Below, in pieces: positions 34,204 to 46,653 of a stretch of DNA of 64,000 nucleotides. Positions within the stretch are counted from its first letter, which is position 1. The number at the start of each line of letters is the position of its first letter. The translations under genes were made by a program, and so were the position numbers. The DNA comes from Sipunculus nudus (Eukaryota > Annelida > Sipuncula > Golfingiida > Sipunculidae). Where the stretch lies: the NCBI GenBank assembly GCA_026874595.1, contig CM049315.1, positions 4,460,664 through 4,524,663 of the forward strand, given 5' to 3'. Under the pieces are notes generated by a model. That model was not told the DNA's origin. It was given only the letters and a program-made list of their open reading frames with translations, and did not search any database.

Positions 34204-35204
34204 CAAACTCAACCCACAAAGTGTTATGCAGTAATTGTTATTGTTTTCACTGTATCTCCTTAATTGTAATGCTGTTTTCACTCCGATATGCAAAAACTTT
34301 CCTTGAAAAAATAATTCAAGGTGTAATGCAGAAGATGCAATGTTGTGTAATGTAGCATTTTTAAAGAAATCAATTTTCTTTAAAATGATTTTAACAAATA
34401 TTATTGAACCCATCAGTATGCTTAAATTATTATAAAATATGAAGCACATTATGGATAAATAAAGACACAATTAAAAATTGTGAAATCTAAATCAACTATT
34501 ATTTTTAGATATTTATTGTTTTGCAGATTTAAAAGATATATTTTTGTGGTAAAAAATAAATAAACATTTGTATGCATGATGTGGTGTTATCAGACAAGAT
34601 TGAGATTTATGATGATGCAATTGAGAATTATGAATCAACTTTTATATTCAGATATATATGTTAAATTGGAAATGTATAGAAATATAAACTTAAATTAGAA
34701 AATAATTGATGTGATAAAAAAAATGAGGATTTAATACAAACATTTGTTCATTATTTTCCTGCCTCAGCAGAATTTGAGATCAGGCTTTGTTTGCCCTGTT
34801 TTGTGTTGTTTATTAGCTCTATTTCAACTGTATACATTTCATTAAAAAAATACATATATTTTTAATAATATATATTATACAAAAAAATAGATTCCATTGA
34901 ACAAATGTGTAAATTACTGAAATGTCAACAGTTAATCGAAAAACCAACTAATGATCATGGTAATAGTACAGATCATTTGTTCACAAACTGCTCACATGCT
35001 TTAGTTTCAACATTAGGAAACACATGGTCAGGTCACAAAATATTTTTTGAAACAATTTCTTGCTCATCAATACAAACCAATCATATAAACCAACCATGGC
35101 CTTTATTACCTCTTCCTCTTACACTTTATCTCCATTTGATATTATTTTAGATTTTTACCTTCAAGGTTAACGTCAGCTGAGCACAGTGACCCATAGGTCC
35201 CTTG
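31831..35204 (+). mobile_element. F-family mosaic: type II copy, type I tail, second type II tail
   Basis: Head hairpin at 31834. Three successive 3' termini (ending CCTTG) lie at 33732, 34016 and 35204. Segment 31834-33732 is a 1,899-bp type II element; 33733-34016 is a type I tail; 34017-35204 is a second, more diverged copy of the type II 3' part (it matches 32562-33732 and keeps the words 'cccatcagtatgc' missing from the first). Each type II part has its own C homopolymer (about 32716-32743 and 34174-34202). Loss of the intervening heads by recombination between identical F sequences would explain the pattern (inference). Confidence 0.75.
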
Positions 35205-35545
35205 TTTAAAAAAATCAGGAAATATATTTACTCACTTAACATGAGAATTGCTGAAGCTGGAGACTTTTTATAAGAAATATAACTTTATTTAATCAAGATT
35301 CAATTGTTTACCCAAAATTAGGTCTGAATTTTGCAAATTTTTCAAGTTGTTAGCATAATTAAAAAATCAATACCTTAGATTTTGTCCAAATTTGGCAGTG
35401 GCACGTTTTTTCCCTGTAAGCACTGTTGCTTTAATTTTCACAGCATATATACATAAGGATTTAATCTTTTAAAATCTGAAATTTCAAAGAAATTGTTTGA
35501 AAAGAGTAGCTTTTATTCAAGTTTTCATACACCATGTCAAGTGTT
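35205..35545 (+). mobile_element. F-family outer copy, continuation of 31455-31830
   Basis: Follows the family from 'aaatcaggaaatatatttactcac' through 'ttttgtccaaatttggcagtggcacg' to 'tttcatacaccatgtcaagtg', then loses similarity. 35546-35990 contains a C tract at 35667-35679 and no recognised gene. Confidence 0.65.
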
Positions 35546-35990
35546 GTTTACATCTGGCCAACCTAGTAGTACAGCCTTCACTTGCATTATGTAACCCACC
35601 CAAGGTAGCTTGCCTTGGCCCAGCTTGGCCACTACTAGCAGGCTTCCCCTCTGCCCTGCACTCACCCCCCCCCCCCCAGCTGGTGCATAAACTAGATGAA
35701 TGTTATAATTTTCTGTATTTTATTTTATTCTTGGACATGCTACATTTTAGATTTTGTATTGTACCACCAGGCTTACAGTGATTAAAGTGCACATTTAATT
35801 ATGTCCACAAAGTGATGTATTGCTATGAAAGTGTGGATGTTCATCAGATAAGTAATGCTTTACTTCAGAAGAGTAAAACTTCACCAGGTGTGAATTGACT
35901 ATTAATTCCAGTAATTAATTATAGCTGAGATTGTAATTAGCATAATTATATTGTTTGTCCCTCATTCAACTAACAGTGTGTATACTTTAT

Positions 35991-37589
35991 TTGTATCCCC
36001 AGACAAAGTTGGGGGATACTATGTTTTCATACCGGTCCCGCCGCCGCATATAAATCTTGTTGGCGCTTTAACTCAAAAAATATTTCACAGATCTTTACCA
36101 AACTTGGTATATGTATAGATATGGGTGAGAGGACGACGCCTATTTAAAAAGAGGTCATGACCTTGAATAGGAGAGTGTCCTTGACCTTGAATAGGTCCAA
36201 TTCTGGTGAAAATCACACAAATTCTTAAATATCTAAAAAAATCTTGCATGGATTGATCCCAAAATCAAGTTGATGGAAGATCATGGATAGGGTTGTCATG
36301 TTCCAGAAACTGGTGGCGCCACCTATTATTCTTTACTTCTTTTCTAATATCCCCAAAATTGCTACTTGACAGTATTGTGAGCATTATAAGTCAAAAACTA
36401 ATGGACAGATTTCTTTTATAATATGCATATTCATAGATATGGGTTATGGGATGATGTTCATTTAAATTGGGGTCATGACCTTTCTATGAGAGTGGCCTTG
36501 ACCTTGAATATTGCCATAGATGGTAAAAATCACACAAAATCTTTAATTTCTCAATAAGGGATGCATGGATTGGTCCAAAAATCAACTTGACCAAAGTTCT
36601 TGGATAGTAATGTCATGTACCGGAAACAGGTGGCGTCACCTATTATTCTTTTACACTTTTGTGCTGTTTAATACCCCATCATTGCCACTTAACAGTACTG
36701 TGAGCATTATAAGACAAAAACTAATGGACAGATTTCTTTCATATTATGCATATACATAGACTTGGGTTATGGGATGATGTATATGTATATTGGGGTCATG
36801 ACCTTTCCTATGAGAGTGGCCTTGACCTTGAATATTGCCATATATGGTGAAAATTACACAAAATCATTAATATCTCAATAAGGGATGCATGGATTGGTCC
36901 AAAAATCATCTTGATCGAAGATCTTGGATAGTCTTGTCATGTACTAGAAACAGGTGGCGCCACCTGTTATTCTTTTACTTGTTTTCGTGCCGTTTAATAC
37001 CCCATCATTGCCACTTAACAGTACTGTGAGCATTATAAGTCCAAAACTAATGGACAGATTTCTTTCATATTATGCATATACATAGATATGGGTTAGGGGA
37101 TGATGTTTATTTTAAATTGGGGTCATGAACTTTCCTATGAGAGTGGCCTTGACCTTGAATATTGCCATATATGGTGAAAATCACACAAAATCATTAATAC
37201 TTCAATAAGGGATGCATTGATTGGTCCAAAAATCAACTTGACCAAAGATCTTGGATAGTGTTGTCATGAACTGGAAACTGATAGAGCCATCTGTTTTTCT
37301 TTTACTTGTTTTCGTGCCGTTTAATACCCAATCATTGCCACTTAACAGTACTGTGAGCATTATAATTCAAAAACTAATCGACAGATTTCTTTCATATTAT
37401 GCATATACATGGACATGGGATGATGTATATTGAAATTGGGGTCATGACCTTTTTTATGAGTGACCTTTTCTATGAGTGTGGTCTGATATTAATTGTTGCT
37501 GAAGATGGGGGGCCTATTCTTAAAGGAGGGGGGGGGGGGAATAATTGTCTGGGGATACTATGGCACCTGCGGTGCCAGGAAATGTCTAG
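35991..37589 (+). mobile_element. E-TATCCCC Helentron-like element
   Basis: 5' hairpin TATCCCC...GGGGGATA at 35994-36018. The 12-bp GTATCCCCAGAC (35993-36004) recurs perfectly inverted as GTCTGGGGATAC at 37547-37558. A 3' hairpin GGCACC-TGC-GGTGCC lies at 37562-37576, and CTAG ends at 37589 followed by T. The core is four units of about 317-327 bp with GGTGGCGCCACC-type motifs at 36312, 36629, 36953 and a decayed one near 37280, and repeated 'gaccttgaat' words. A G homopolymer lies near 37528-37539. No protein encoded. Confidence 0.85.
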
Positions 37590-39232
37590 TTACCTTTCAG
37601 TTATCAGTAACAAACAAATCTGTTATTACCTTCAATAGAATTTTTTACTTTTCAACTTGCATTCAATGATTGATTCCTCTCAATTAAGAAAGGTTTTATT
37701 TTTGTGATACTTTCTCTTTTTGAGAATATAAAAAATTTAAAACCCCATGCAAACAAAAAGGTACCAACAGTAACTTGAATACGCTCCCGAGGCAGCAGAA
37801 ATCTTGCGCTTCTAAAGAAGCAACCGATTTTCACGCTGCCAGCTTTGACCGTTTATGATATATTTAGACACCAGATAGCGGTTCGTTTTCCACTGAAATA
37901 AACATGCGTATGATGTGACAAGCAGCCAATCAGATGCCAATAAACAAGCACTTGACAGGCATCCTGGCTCCGCCCATTGCTGCGCTTCAAGTGCCGCTTA
38001 TTGAGTTTCCGGTTGAATTTAAATTGCTCCCTCTGCATTCTCGCATCATCGACCGATTCGATTATGACTTTATGACTGTGTTAGCGTAGCCATGTATCTG
38101 TTGTCTGCAGAACTGAAACCAGCAAGCGAGGTGTGCACGCAGCCTTTGTTGTTACATTTCGTTCGAATTACAGCTCACCGGCCAAGCATCCTATGTGCCC
38201 AAGGCCCTAAGCAAACCACGTCAGGGGCAATTCTCTCTGAGCCTGTGGCCTGTTCAGACGGTTACACTGGGGGATGAGCTGTCACTCAAAAAGAAATTAA
38301 TATGATTGGCTCTGTGTATTCCTCGCTTGGCTTTGTCTTCCAGCACAAGGTCTCATCTGATTGGACAAAAATACAGTGCTCCCCTCTGGTGTTGCAATTC
38401 AGGATACGAGGTCATAACAAACAGCGCCTTACGATATAGGTAGTAGCCCTATATGTAAAGCGCTGTGTAAAGAGCGTATAACTTGAATGACAGATTGCAT
38501 TATTTGCTGGGATCTGACCCTTCGTAATTCCTCACCATTTAGGGCTTGTCATTAATGATTAACAGCTTGCTCAGAGCAAGTATATGTTCCGGAAAATTTT
38601 GGCAAGGCAACATGAACATTTACCCTAATCTTAATTAATCTTCAGTAGGTGGAATTGTTTGTAATACTTCTATAATATGATACCTCTGTTTCAAATTATG
38701 TTTAGGTATATACAAGTATGTGCAAATATTAAAGAGATATATTATAAGCCAACAAACATTTGAAATTGTTTTTTGTTGCAAAAATGTGGAACAATCTTTT
38801 TGTATTATGGCATTGATCACTGAATTTTGCTGGACAAGGAAAAGTTTGTGAAGGGCAAGTAAAAGCTTGGTGTCACTTGCCCTACTTGGGTACTGGGGCA
38901 AGAACCACAAAAGTACTTTCAAAAATCAATGTTGAACCTGCAGTTGTCAAGTTGGATGAGTGCACAGATTACAGTAAAGTGATACATAATTCTAATGAAA
39001 ACATCCTTAAAATTTCAACTGTTATGATAAACTAAAGGCCCATACCTTTGTTAATACCATATTTACAGATTGCTTAATAATCAATATTTCCTTTGACTTG
39101 GGAGGTTTTTCTACATTTCCTGGTGTCTCCAAGCTCAGCAATTAGGACTGCAGTTTTGCTTTTATCGTTCAATATGTTTATTACTGCCACTTGATTATCT
39201 TGCTAAGACCTTTTTTCAGTTAAATGACCCTT
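37590..39232. other. Unique stretch containing a promoter-like segment
   Basis: No supportable gene. A less AT-rich block at about 37860-38280 is described separately. A 95-residue minus-strand frame at 38635-38922 has no recognised domain. Confidence 0.35.
37910..38100. promoter_or_regulatory. Promoter-like block with CCAAT and GC boxes
   Basis: Two CCAAT words (about 37926 and 37938) lie 25-50 bp upstream of CTCCGCCC (about 37970), followed by 'ttccggttg' and an ATG at 38092. The ATG opens a 61-codon frame of unknown identity (38092-38277). An inverted CCAAT (ATTGG) lies at about 38360. The combination resembles a TATA-less metazoan promoter, but no transcript evidence exists and the direction is unclear. 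Confidence 0.3.
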
Positions 39233-39988
39233 AATTGTATCTGCCAAAACAGAGTTTTGTGGATATTATGTTTTCAGCCCACCGCTGCTGCCGTCACGTA
39301 GGTGTCCGGAGAACTCCTCCGTAACCGCTGGCGTAATTTTATGAACCCGGGATTATGTTCGGGTCACATGTGAACTGCTGCACCCTGATTTTGTTTTGAC
39401 CTCTGACCTTTCCTCTCTCCAGCGCGTCCATCTGTGCGTCTGTTTTGACACATTAACCCACATATCTCGGGAACCGTTTGACCGATCCAGAAAAAAAATT
39501 TGCACAAATGTAGCCCTTGGATAGCTTTATAACATACATAAAAAATGGTGGCGCCATGTGCACAGGTGGCCCCACCTACATTTATGTTTATGCTGCAGAC
39601 ATCCAGGCTTATATCTTTCCCGTTTGACCGATTGGGCTAAAATTTTGCATGTGTATATATCTCACATAGCTCTTTATCATACGCAAAACTGGTGGCGCCA
39701 CCTGCAACAATTTTTGCACAGCGTCCATCTGTTTGTCTGCCATGGGATAGAATCACTCATATACATGTAGTGGTTTGACTTTTTGCATTTGTATACAACT
39801 TTGATAGCTTTCTGGATTTTGTGGTAGGTGGCACAACCTACATACACAATTCGGCTGCATACATCCATGCTAATATGCAACACACCTTACTCTATTTCCC
39901 CATGTTACTCAATCCATTCTTCACTTCATCAGTCCCACTCTGATTTTGGCGGATACACGTAGTCGCTTGTCCACTTCCCGTATTCTAG
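39233..39988 (+). mobile_element. E-TATCCGCC element, copy 4
   Basis: Starts with GTATCTGCCAAAACAGAG...GTGGATA (decayed hairpin). The core carries 'catatctcgggaaccgtttg', GGTGGCGCC at about 39548 and GGTGGCGCCACC at about 39691. Near the 3' end GGCGGATAC, AGTCG-cttgt-CCACT (decayed hairpin) and CCGTATTCTAG end at 39988, followed by T. Confidence 0.75.
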
Positions 39989-41142
39989 TAAGTCTATGTC
40001 CCACACCCAAAAAAATCAGATGCTTATGTTCAAATATGTTTGATCATTCTTGCAAGAATCTGATCTGATCATTGACACAGGATGCTTTTACAAGGGGTGT
40101 AAAGATATGGAATTTCAACTCCTTGATTAAACAGTAATTTATTCTTAACCTCCTAATGAAGGCCTCGGTGAGCTGTCAGATTTGACGGAGCATGCTGTTT
40201 ATCATGTATGTGCCTTTGATCTAGTTTAAACAGTTGTCTTAAGACCGTTCCACTTTGTCTTGCATAGATAAAAAAATGGTGTTGATTAACTTAATGAGAA
40301 TGATATTGTTCCTCTACTTGCAGAAAAATTAACTGGCAAAGGTGGTGATAAAATGTTTGCTTTTAATTTAAATAAATTTGCTACAAAGGAAATAATTGAA
40401 TCAAAGGTATAAGGCTCCTCGAGATTCACAGGACCAGCTGTAACCCTACATTTTTTCGTGTGTCACTGTCCGTGATGTAATACATGATTTGCCAGATATG
40501 GTAAGGACTAGGAGCTGTCTGATCCTGATAAAACCTACTGATCCTTTTAGAAACTTAAACCTGCAAGTTGCTTTCACAGCAATCAAGGAAGGCTGATAGG
40601 GTCAGGGACATTTGGTAACATATATGTAAGAGGAACACAGTATGTCAAATAGGATATGCCTGATTGATATAAATGTTTAATGGATCTGTTACATTGTGCA
40701 AGACACCTTGACCCACCAGTAGGTTATCTTAGTGAGGTCTGGATACCATTTTTGGCTTTGCTCATAGATCTGAGGTGTTCTATTTAGATCTGGGATAGGC
40801 TATTTAGTCAGGGCTGTGATAAGATTGAATAATCTGTTTAACTTTGTTTATGGATCTATAGATCTGAGATGTGGTTTAACTGAATTAAGTAAAGGCTATC
40901 ATAAATTCAGAGGTTCTTTTTGGCTTTAGTTATAGGTCTATGTGAGGTGTGCTATTATTTAGTATGTAATAAAAATGGAGGTTCTGTTTGGCTTAGCTCA
41001 TAGATCTGATGCCAGCTATTTAGTCAGGGCTATGGTTAAGATGAAAGTATTTGCTTGTTTTACATTATACATGTAGTTCAATAAAAGAGGCTGAATGTCT
41101 GGTAAGTCATTCAGTGGTGAAGAACAGTGGCAACTAGAGCTT
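39989..41142. other. No gene recognised
   Basis: Contains loose repeats of a 'tatagatctgaggtgt...tatttagtcaggg' phrase between about 40735 and 41040 (three to four diverged copies of roughly 100 bp). No coding frame supportable. Confidence 0.4.
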
Positions 41143-43407
41143 TTTAGCTCAGCTGACTATAAGTCATCTGAGTTATAATCGTGGTCCATTGTCCGTCGGT
41201 CTGTCTGTCTGTCCGTCTGTCTGTAGATGTGGCACGTTTTGAAACCGTAAGACCTAGGAATCCAAAATTTGGCATAATGTTAGATGTCCCCAAGATCTCC
41301 TACCAAGCCAAAAACTGGGTCTTTGCGACTTGTGCCTTTGAGAAATTAAGGAAAAACCTCAATTTTTTATTTAAAACCTATTTTCACACTTCAGGACTGC
41401 CTAATATCAAAACCACTCATCTGTTTTTCCTCATATTTACCATAAATAATCCCCTATATATTTCCTATGTACATGCCAGAAATTATGTCTGTATTATATA
41501 ATTTAAAAAAGTTATGGGCCCAAACATAATGCATTTTGTAAATAATCAGGAAAGAAATTTGATCACTTAACACAAAACTTGTTAAAGCTAAGCACTTTTT
41601 TCCCAGCAATATAACTTTAACTAATCAAAATTAAATTGTATACCCAAAATTAGATCAAAATCTTTAAAATTTTTTAAATTATTAGCAAAAATAAAAAATT
41701 GGTACCTTAAATTTTGCCCAACTTTGACCATTGCACGTTTTTTTCCTGTAAATGCTGTGGATTTAATTTTCAAAGCATGTTTTTGTTAGAATTTCAACTG
41801 TTAACACCAAAAATTGGAAACCAGTTGATCAAAAACTGTAGATTTTATTCAAGTTTTCAAGCACCATGTCACATATTGTTTACATCAAGCTAGTGTTTGC
41901 TAGAGCTCAGGTCCCCAGCTTCAAGTTCTAAGTTCCTTAACTTTGGCATACAGTTAGATGTCTCCAAAATCCCCTACCATGCCAAGAATTTGGTCACCAG
42001 GACTTAATTCTTTCGAGATATTAATGAAAAACTTCATTTTTCCATTAAAAACCCATTGTTACACTTTAAGACTGCCTAATATCAAAACCACTGATCTGAA
42101 TTTGATCATATATGATATACATATTTTTCTATACATTTGCTATGCACATGCCAGAAATGATGTCAGTATTGTGTAATTGTTTTAAGTTATGGGCCCAAAC
42201 ATGATGCACTTTTTAAAAAAATCAAGAAATATATTTACTCCCTTAAGAAGAGGAATGCTGAAGCTAGAGATTTTTTGTCAGGGATGTAACATTATTTAAT
42301 CAAGATTCAATTGAATACCCTAAATTAGTTCTGAATTTTTCAAATTTTATAAGTTATTAGTATAAATATAAAATTAGTACCTTAAATTTTGCCCAACTTT
42401 GACAATGGCACGTTTGTTTCCTGAGAGCACTGTTGATATAATTTTCATATCATGCACACACAAGGATTTCATCTTTGTACTTTAGAAAGCTAAAAGAAAT
42501 TGGCCAAAAATTGTAGCTTTTATTAATGTTTTTATGAGACCATGTCAGACCCAGGCTCTACCCAGCCCCTCTTCAGTCACCTGTATGTTGAGGCGCTTGA
42601 GGCGAGGCATATACTGGGGCAGCCAGGCAGCTAATGCCCAGCCACAGTTGATCCAGGTGTCCAACCCAACTCATCTAGTAGTTGTTTTGAAAAACAACAT
42701 AACAATAAATTAATAAATGTTTATTGGTTTTTAATAACAAATTAAAGAAAAATGAATAGAAAAGGAATTTGTTAGTTGATGAGTAACAGGAAATTAACTT
42801 GCAGTTACTGATGATGTAAGAATCTTGTATGGATGGATAGAATGTCAATGTCAATGTTATTCCAAATAACACCATGCAGTCACCTATGGTATTTTTCAGT
42901 GAAATTTTAATGATAAAAAAATAAATCATATTATTCATTACTAATCATTAGGGATCATATGAAGGAAATTAATGATAGACAAAGATGCAGTTGATAATAT
43001 TAATCTAGATTCCTACTGTGTCTAGTGTGTAGATTGATTTGAAAGTAGTCCAAAGTGAATATATTACATTTATTTTTTTAATATAAATAAAAGCCATAAA
43101 ACCAGGTACTTATGATCATTATTTAAATTTGTGAATTTTGTATATTCTGGATTCTCAAAATCATTGTTTGGCTAAAACTGAATAAATACTAGACATGGTG
43201 CAAATGCTTTGCAAATGTATTTGAATATGAATATGTACTGCATTAAAAAATTTTATTGCGTAAGAATGGGAATTCAGGTAAAAATGAAAGTATTTGAATA
43301 CGAGTGCAGATACTTTCAAAATGTTTTCATGAATGCATTCATGAATATATTCTATAATATTATTTTAATAATCATTTCAGTTATATTTTATTTTAAAAAA
43401 TCATGAT
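41143..43407 (+). mobile_element. F-TAGCTCAG type I, outer copy, 5' segment (resumes at 49113)
   Basis: Head hairpin at 41145 with one substitution (GAGTTATA). It follows type I through both core units to 'aaaaaatcatgat', then is cut by the head hairpin at 43412. The missing tail matches 49113-49446. The two segments total about 2.60 kb, close to the 2.61 kb of complete type I copies, which supports a nested insertion. Confidence 0.8.
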
Positions 43408-44627
43408 TTTTTAGCTCAGCTGACTATAAGTCATCTGAGCTATAGTCGTGGTCCATTGTCCGTCGTCCGTCCGTCTGTCCGTCCGTCCGTCCGTCCGTCC
43501 GTCCGTCCGTAGATGTGGCACGTTTTGAAACCGTAAGACCTAGGAATCCAAAATTCAGCATAATGTTAGATGTCCCCAAGATCTCCTACCAAGCCGAAAA
43601 CTGGGTCTCTGCGACTTCGTTCCTTTGAGAAATTAAGGAAAAACCTCAATTTTTTATTAAAATCCTATTTTCACACTTCAGGACTGCCTAATATCAAAAC
43701 CACTCATCTGTTTTTCCTCATATTTACCATAAATATTCTTCTATATAGTTCCTATGTACAAGCCAGAAATTAAGTCTGTTAAGTATAAATTCTTTAAGTT
43801 ATGGGCCCAAACATAATGGACTTTGTAAAAAATCAGGAAAAATATTTACTCACTTAACATGAAAAATTTTGAAACTAGAGTCTGTTTTCCCAAGTATATA
43901 ACTATGTTTAATTAAGATTCAATTGTTTACCCAAAATTAGATCTGAATTTTGTAAATTTTTTAAGTAATTAGCATAAAAATAAAATCAGGACCTTAAATT
44001 TTGCCCAACTTTGACCATGGCACGTTTTTTTCCTGTAAGCACCATTGATTTAATTTTCACAGCATGTGAACATAAATATTTAATTTGTTTAAATCTGAAA
44101 TTTGGAAGTAAAAGCTTGAAAATTAAGCTAGTTATTGATTTTTTTCTTGAGGCTCTATTGTAGTCATTTGCTTTGATTACAGATTACAGATGCAGGGTCC
44201 CACTCCAGGTCACTGGAAGTCAGCTATGCCAGAGTTTCTGATTTGTTATGTTACTTGGGGAGATCCCCTGCTGTGACAGGTGTACAGTTATTCTCATATC
44301 ACCACCCCAATGACCCCCCCCCCCCCTCTGCAAACACAACCCACCAAGTGTTATGCAGTATTGTTATTGTTTTCACTGTATCTCCTTAATTGTAATGCTG
44401 CTTCCACTCTGATATGCAAAAACTTTCCTTGAAAAAGTAATTCAAGGTGTAATCCAGAAGATGCAATGTTGTGTAATGTAGCATTTTTAAAGAAATCATT
44501 TTTCTTTTAAATGATTTTACCAATCATAATGGAACCCATCAGTATGCTTAAATTATGATAAAATATGAAGCACATTTTGGATAAATAAAGACACAATTAA
44601 AAATTATAAAATCTAAATTCAAGTATT
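43408..44627 (+). mobile_element. F-TAGCTCAG type II, 3'-truncated copy
   Basis: Head hairpin at 43412, long (GTCC)n at about 43465-43510, type II sequence including a shortened C tract (about 44316-44326). It ends abruptly at 'aaattcaagta' where the next head (44630) begins. No continuation of this copy was found downstream. Confidence 0.75.
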
Positions 44628-46528
44628 TTTAGCTCAGCTGACTATAAGTCATCTGAGCTATAGTCGTGGTCCATTGTCCGTCGTCCGTCCGTCTGTCCGT
44701 CCGTCCGTCCGTCCGTCCGTAGATGTGGCACGTTTTGAAACCGTAAGACCTAGGAATCCAAAATTCAGCATAATGTTAGATGTCCCCAAGATCTCCTACC
44801 AAGCCGAAAACTGGGTCTTTGCGACTTTGTTCCTTTGAGAAATTAAGGAAAAACCTCATTTTTTTATTAAAATCCTATTTTCACACTTCAGGACTGCCTA
44901 ATATCAAAACGACTCATCTGTTTTCCCTCATATTTACCATAAATATTCCTCTATATAGTTACTATGTACATGCCAGAAATTAAGTCTGTAAAGTATAAAT
45001 TCTTTAAGATATGGGCCCAAACATAATGGACTTTGTAAAAAATCAGGAAAAATAATATCTCACTTAACATGAAAAATTTTGAAACTAGAGTCTATTTTCT
45101 CAAGTATATAACTATGTTTAATTAAGATTCAATTGTTTACCCAAAATTAGATCTGAATTTTGTAAATTTTTTAAGTTATTAGCATAAAAATAAAATCAGT
45201 ACCTTAAATTTTGCCCAACTTTGACCATGGCACGTTTTTTTCCTGTAAGCACCATTGATTTAATTTTCACAGCATGTAAACATAAATATTTAGTTTGTCT
45301 AAATCTGAAATTTGAAAATAAAAGCTTGAAAATTAAGCTAGTCATTGATTTTTTTTTTTCTGTAGTCACTTGCTTTGATTACAGATGCAGGGTCCCACTC
45401 CAGGTCACTGGAAGTCAGCTATGCCAGGGTTTCTGATTTGTTACAGTCACTGGGGGAGATCCCCTGCTGTGACAGGTGTACAGTTATTCTCATATCACCA
45501 CCCCAATCACCCCCCCCCCCCCCCCCCCCCCCCCCCCCGCAAACCCAACCCACCAAGTGTTATGCAGTAATTGTTATTGTTTTCACTGTATCTCCTTAAT
45601 TGTAATGCTGTTTCCACTTCGATATGCAAAAACTTTCCTTGAAAAAATAATTCAAGGTGTAATCCAGAAGATGCAATGTTGTGTAATGTAGCATTTTTAA
45701 AGAAATCAATTTTCTTTTAAATGATTTTAACAAATATAAATGAACCCTTAAATTATTATAAAATATGAAGCACATTATGGATAAATAAAGACACAATTAA
45801 AAATTGTGAAATCTAAATCAAGTATTATTTTTAGATATTTATTGTTTTGCAGATTTAAAAGATATATTTTTGTGGTAAAAAATAAATTAACATTTGTATG
45901 CATGATGTGGTGTTATCTGACGTGATTGAGATTTATGATGATGCAATTGAGAATTATGAATCAACTTTTATATTCAGATATATATGTTAAATTGGAAATG
46001 TATAGAAATATAAACTTAAATTAGAAAATAATTGATGTGATAAAAAAATCAGGATTTAATACAAACATTTGTTCATTATTTTCCTGCCTCAGCAGAATTT
46101 GAGATCAGGCTTTGTTTGCCCTGTTTTATGTTGTTAATTAGCTATATTTCAACTGTATACATTTAAAAAAAAAATACATATATATTTAATAATATATATT
46201 ATACAAAAAAAATAGATTCAATTGAACAAATGTGTAAACTACTGAAATGTCAACAGTTAATCGAAAAACCAACTAATGATCATGGTAATAGTACGGATCA
46301 TTTGTTCACAAACTGCTCACATGCTTTAGTTTCAACATTAGGAAACACATGGTCAGGTCACAAAATATTTTTTGCAACAATTTCTTGCTCATCAATACAA
46401 ACCAATCATATAAACCAACCATGGCCTTAATACCTCTTCTTCTTACACTTTATCTCCATTAGATATTATTTTAGATTTTTACCTTCAAGTTTAACGTCAG
46501 CTGAGCACAGTGACCCATAGGTCCCTTG
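44628..46528 (+). mobile_element. F-TAGCTCAG type II, complete (1,899 bp)
   Basis: Hairpin from 44630, (GTCC)n, one core unit, C tract at about 45510-45537, inverted GTCAGCTGAGC at 46496-46506, GACC-CATA-GGTC and CCTTG ending at 46528. From hairpin to terminus it is the same length as 31834-33732, and the two differ by only scattered changes. Identity continues past the terminus to 46653. Confidence 0.85.
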
Positions 46529-46653
46529 TTTTTAATTAATAGTTAAACCCTTATATTATATATTCTGCTTATAAGTTTTATTGCCAAGTCAAAATCTGTG
46601 TGACAATAGTACTCCATTTGTTAATAAAATAAATGAAATCAATCCTCTTCCCT
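46529..46653 (+). mobile_element. Type I tail fragment carried beyond the type II terminus
   Basis: Matches 33733-33857 base for base as far as I can read, then breaks at 'cctcttccctg' and joins type I sequence ('atctcctaccaagccg') at 46654. Confidence 0.8.

Noticed and set aside
32578-34470. Proline-rich and glycine-rich frames across the C homopolymers.
   Set aside because: Homopolymer translations inside F elements, repeated in each copy.
43465-43515. Regularly spaced GTCC repeats considered as a CRISPR array or centromeric satellite.
   Set aside because: A simple tetranucleotide microsatellite at a fixed place in each F element; no spacers, and the genome is eukaryotic.
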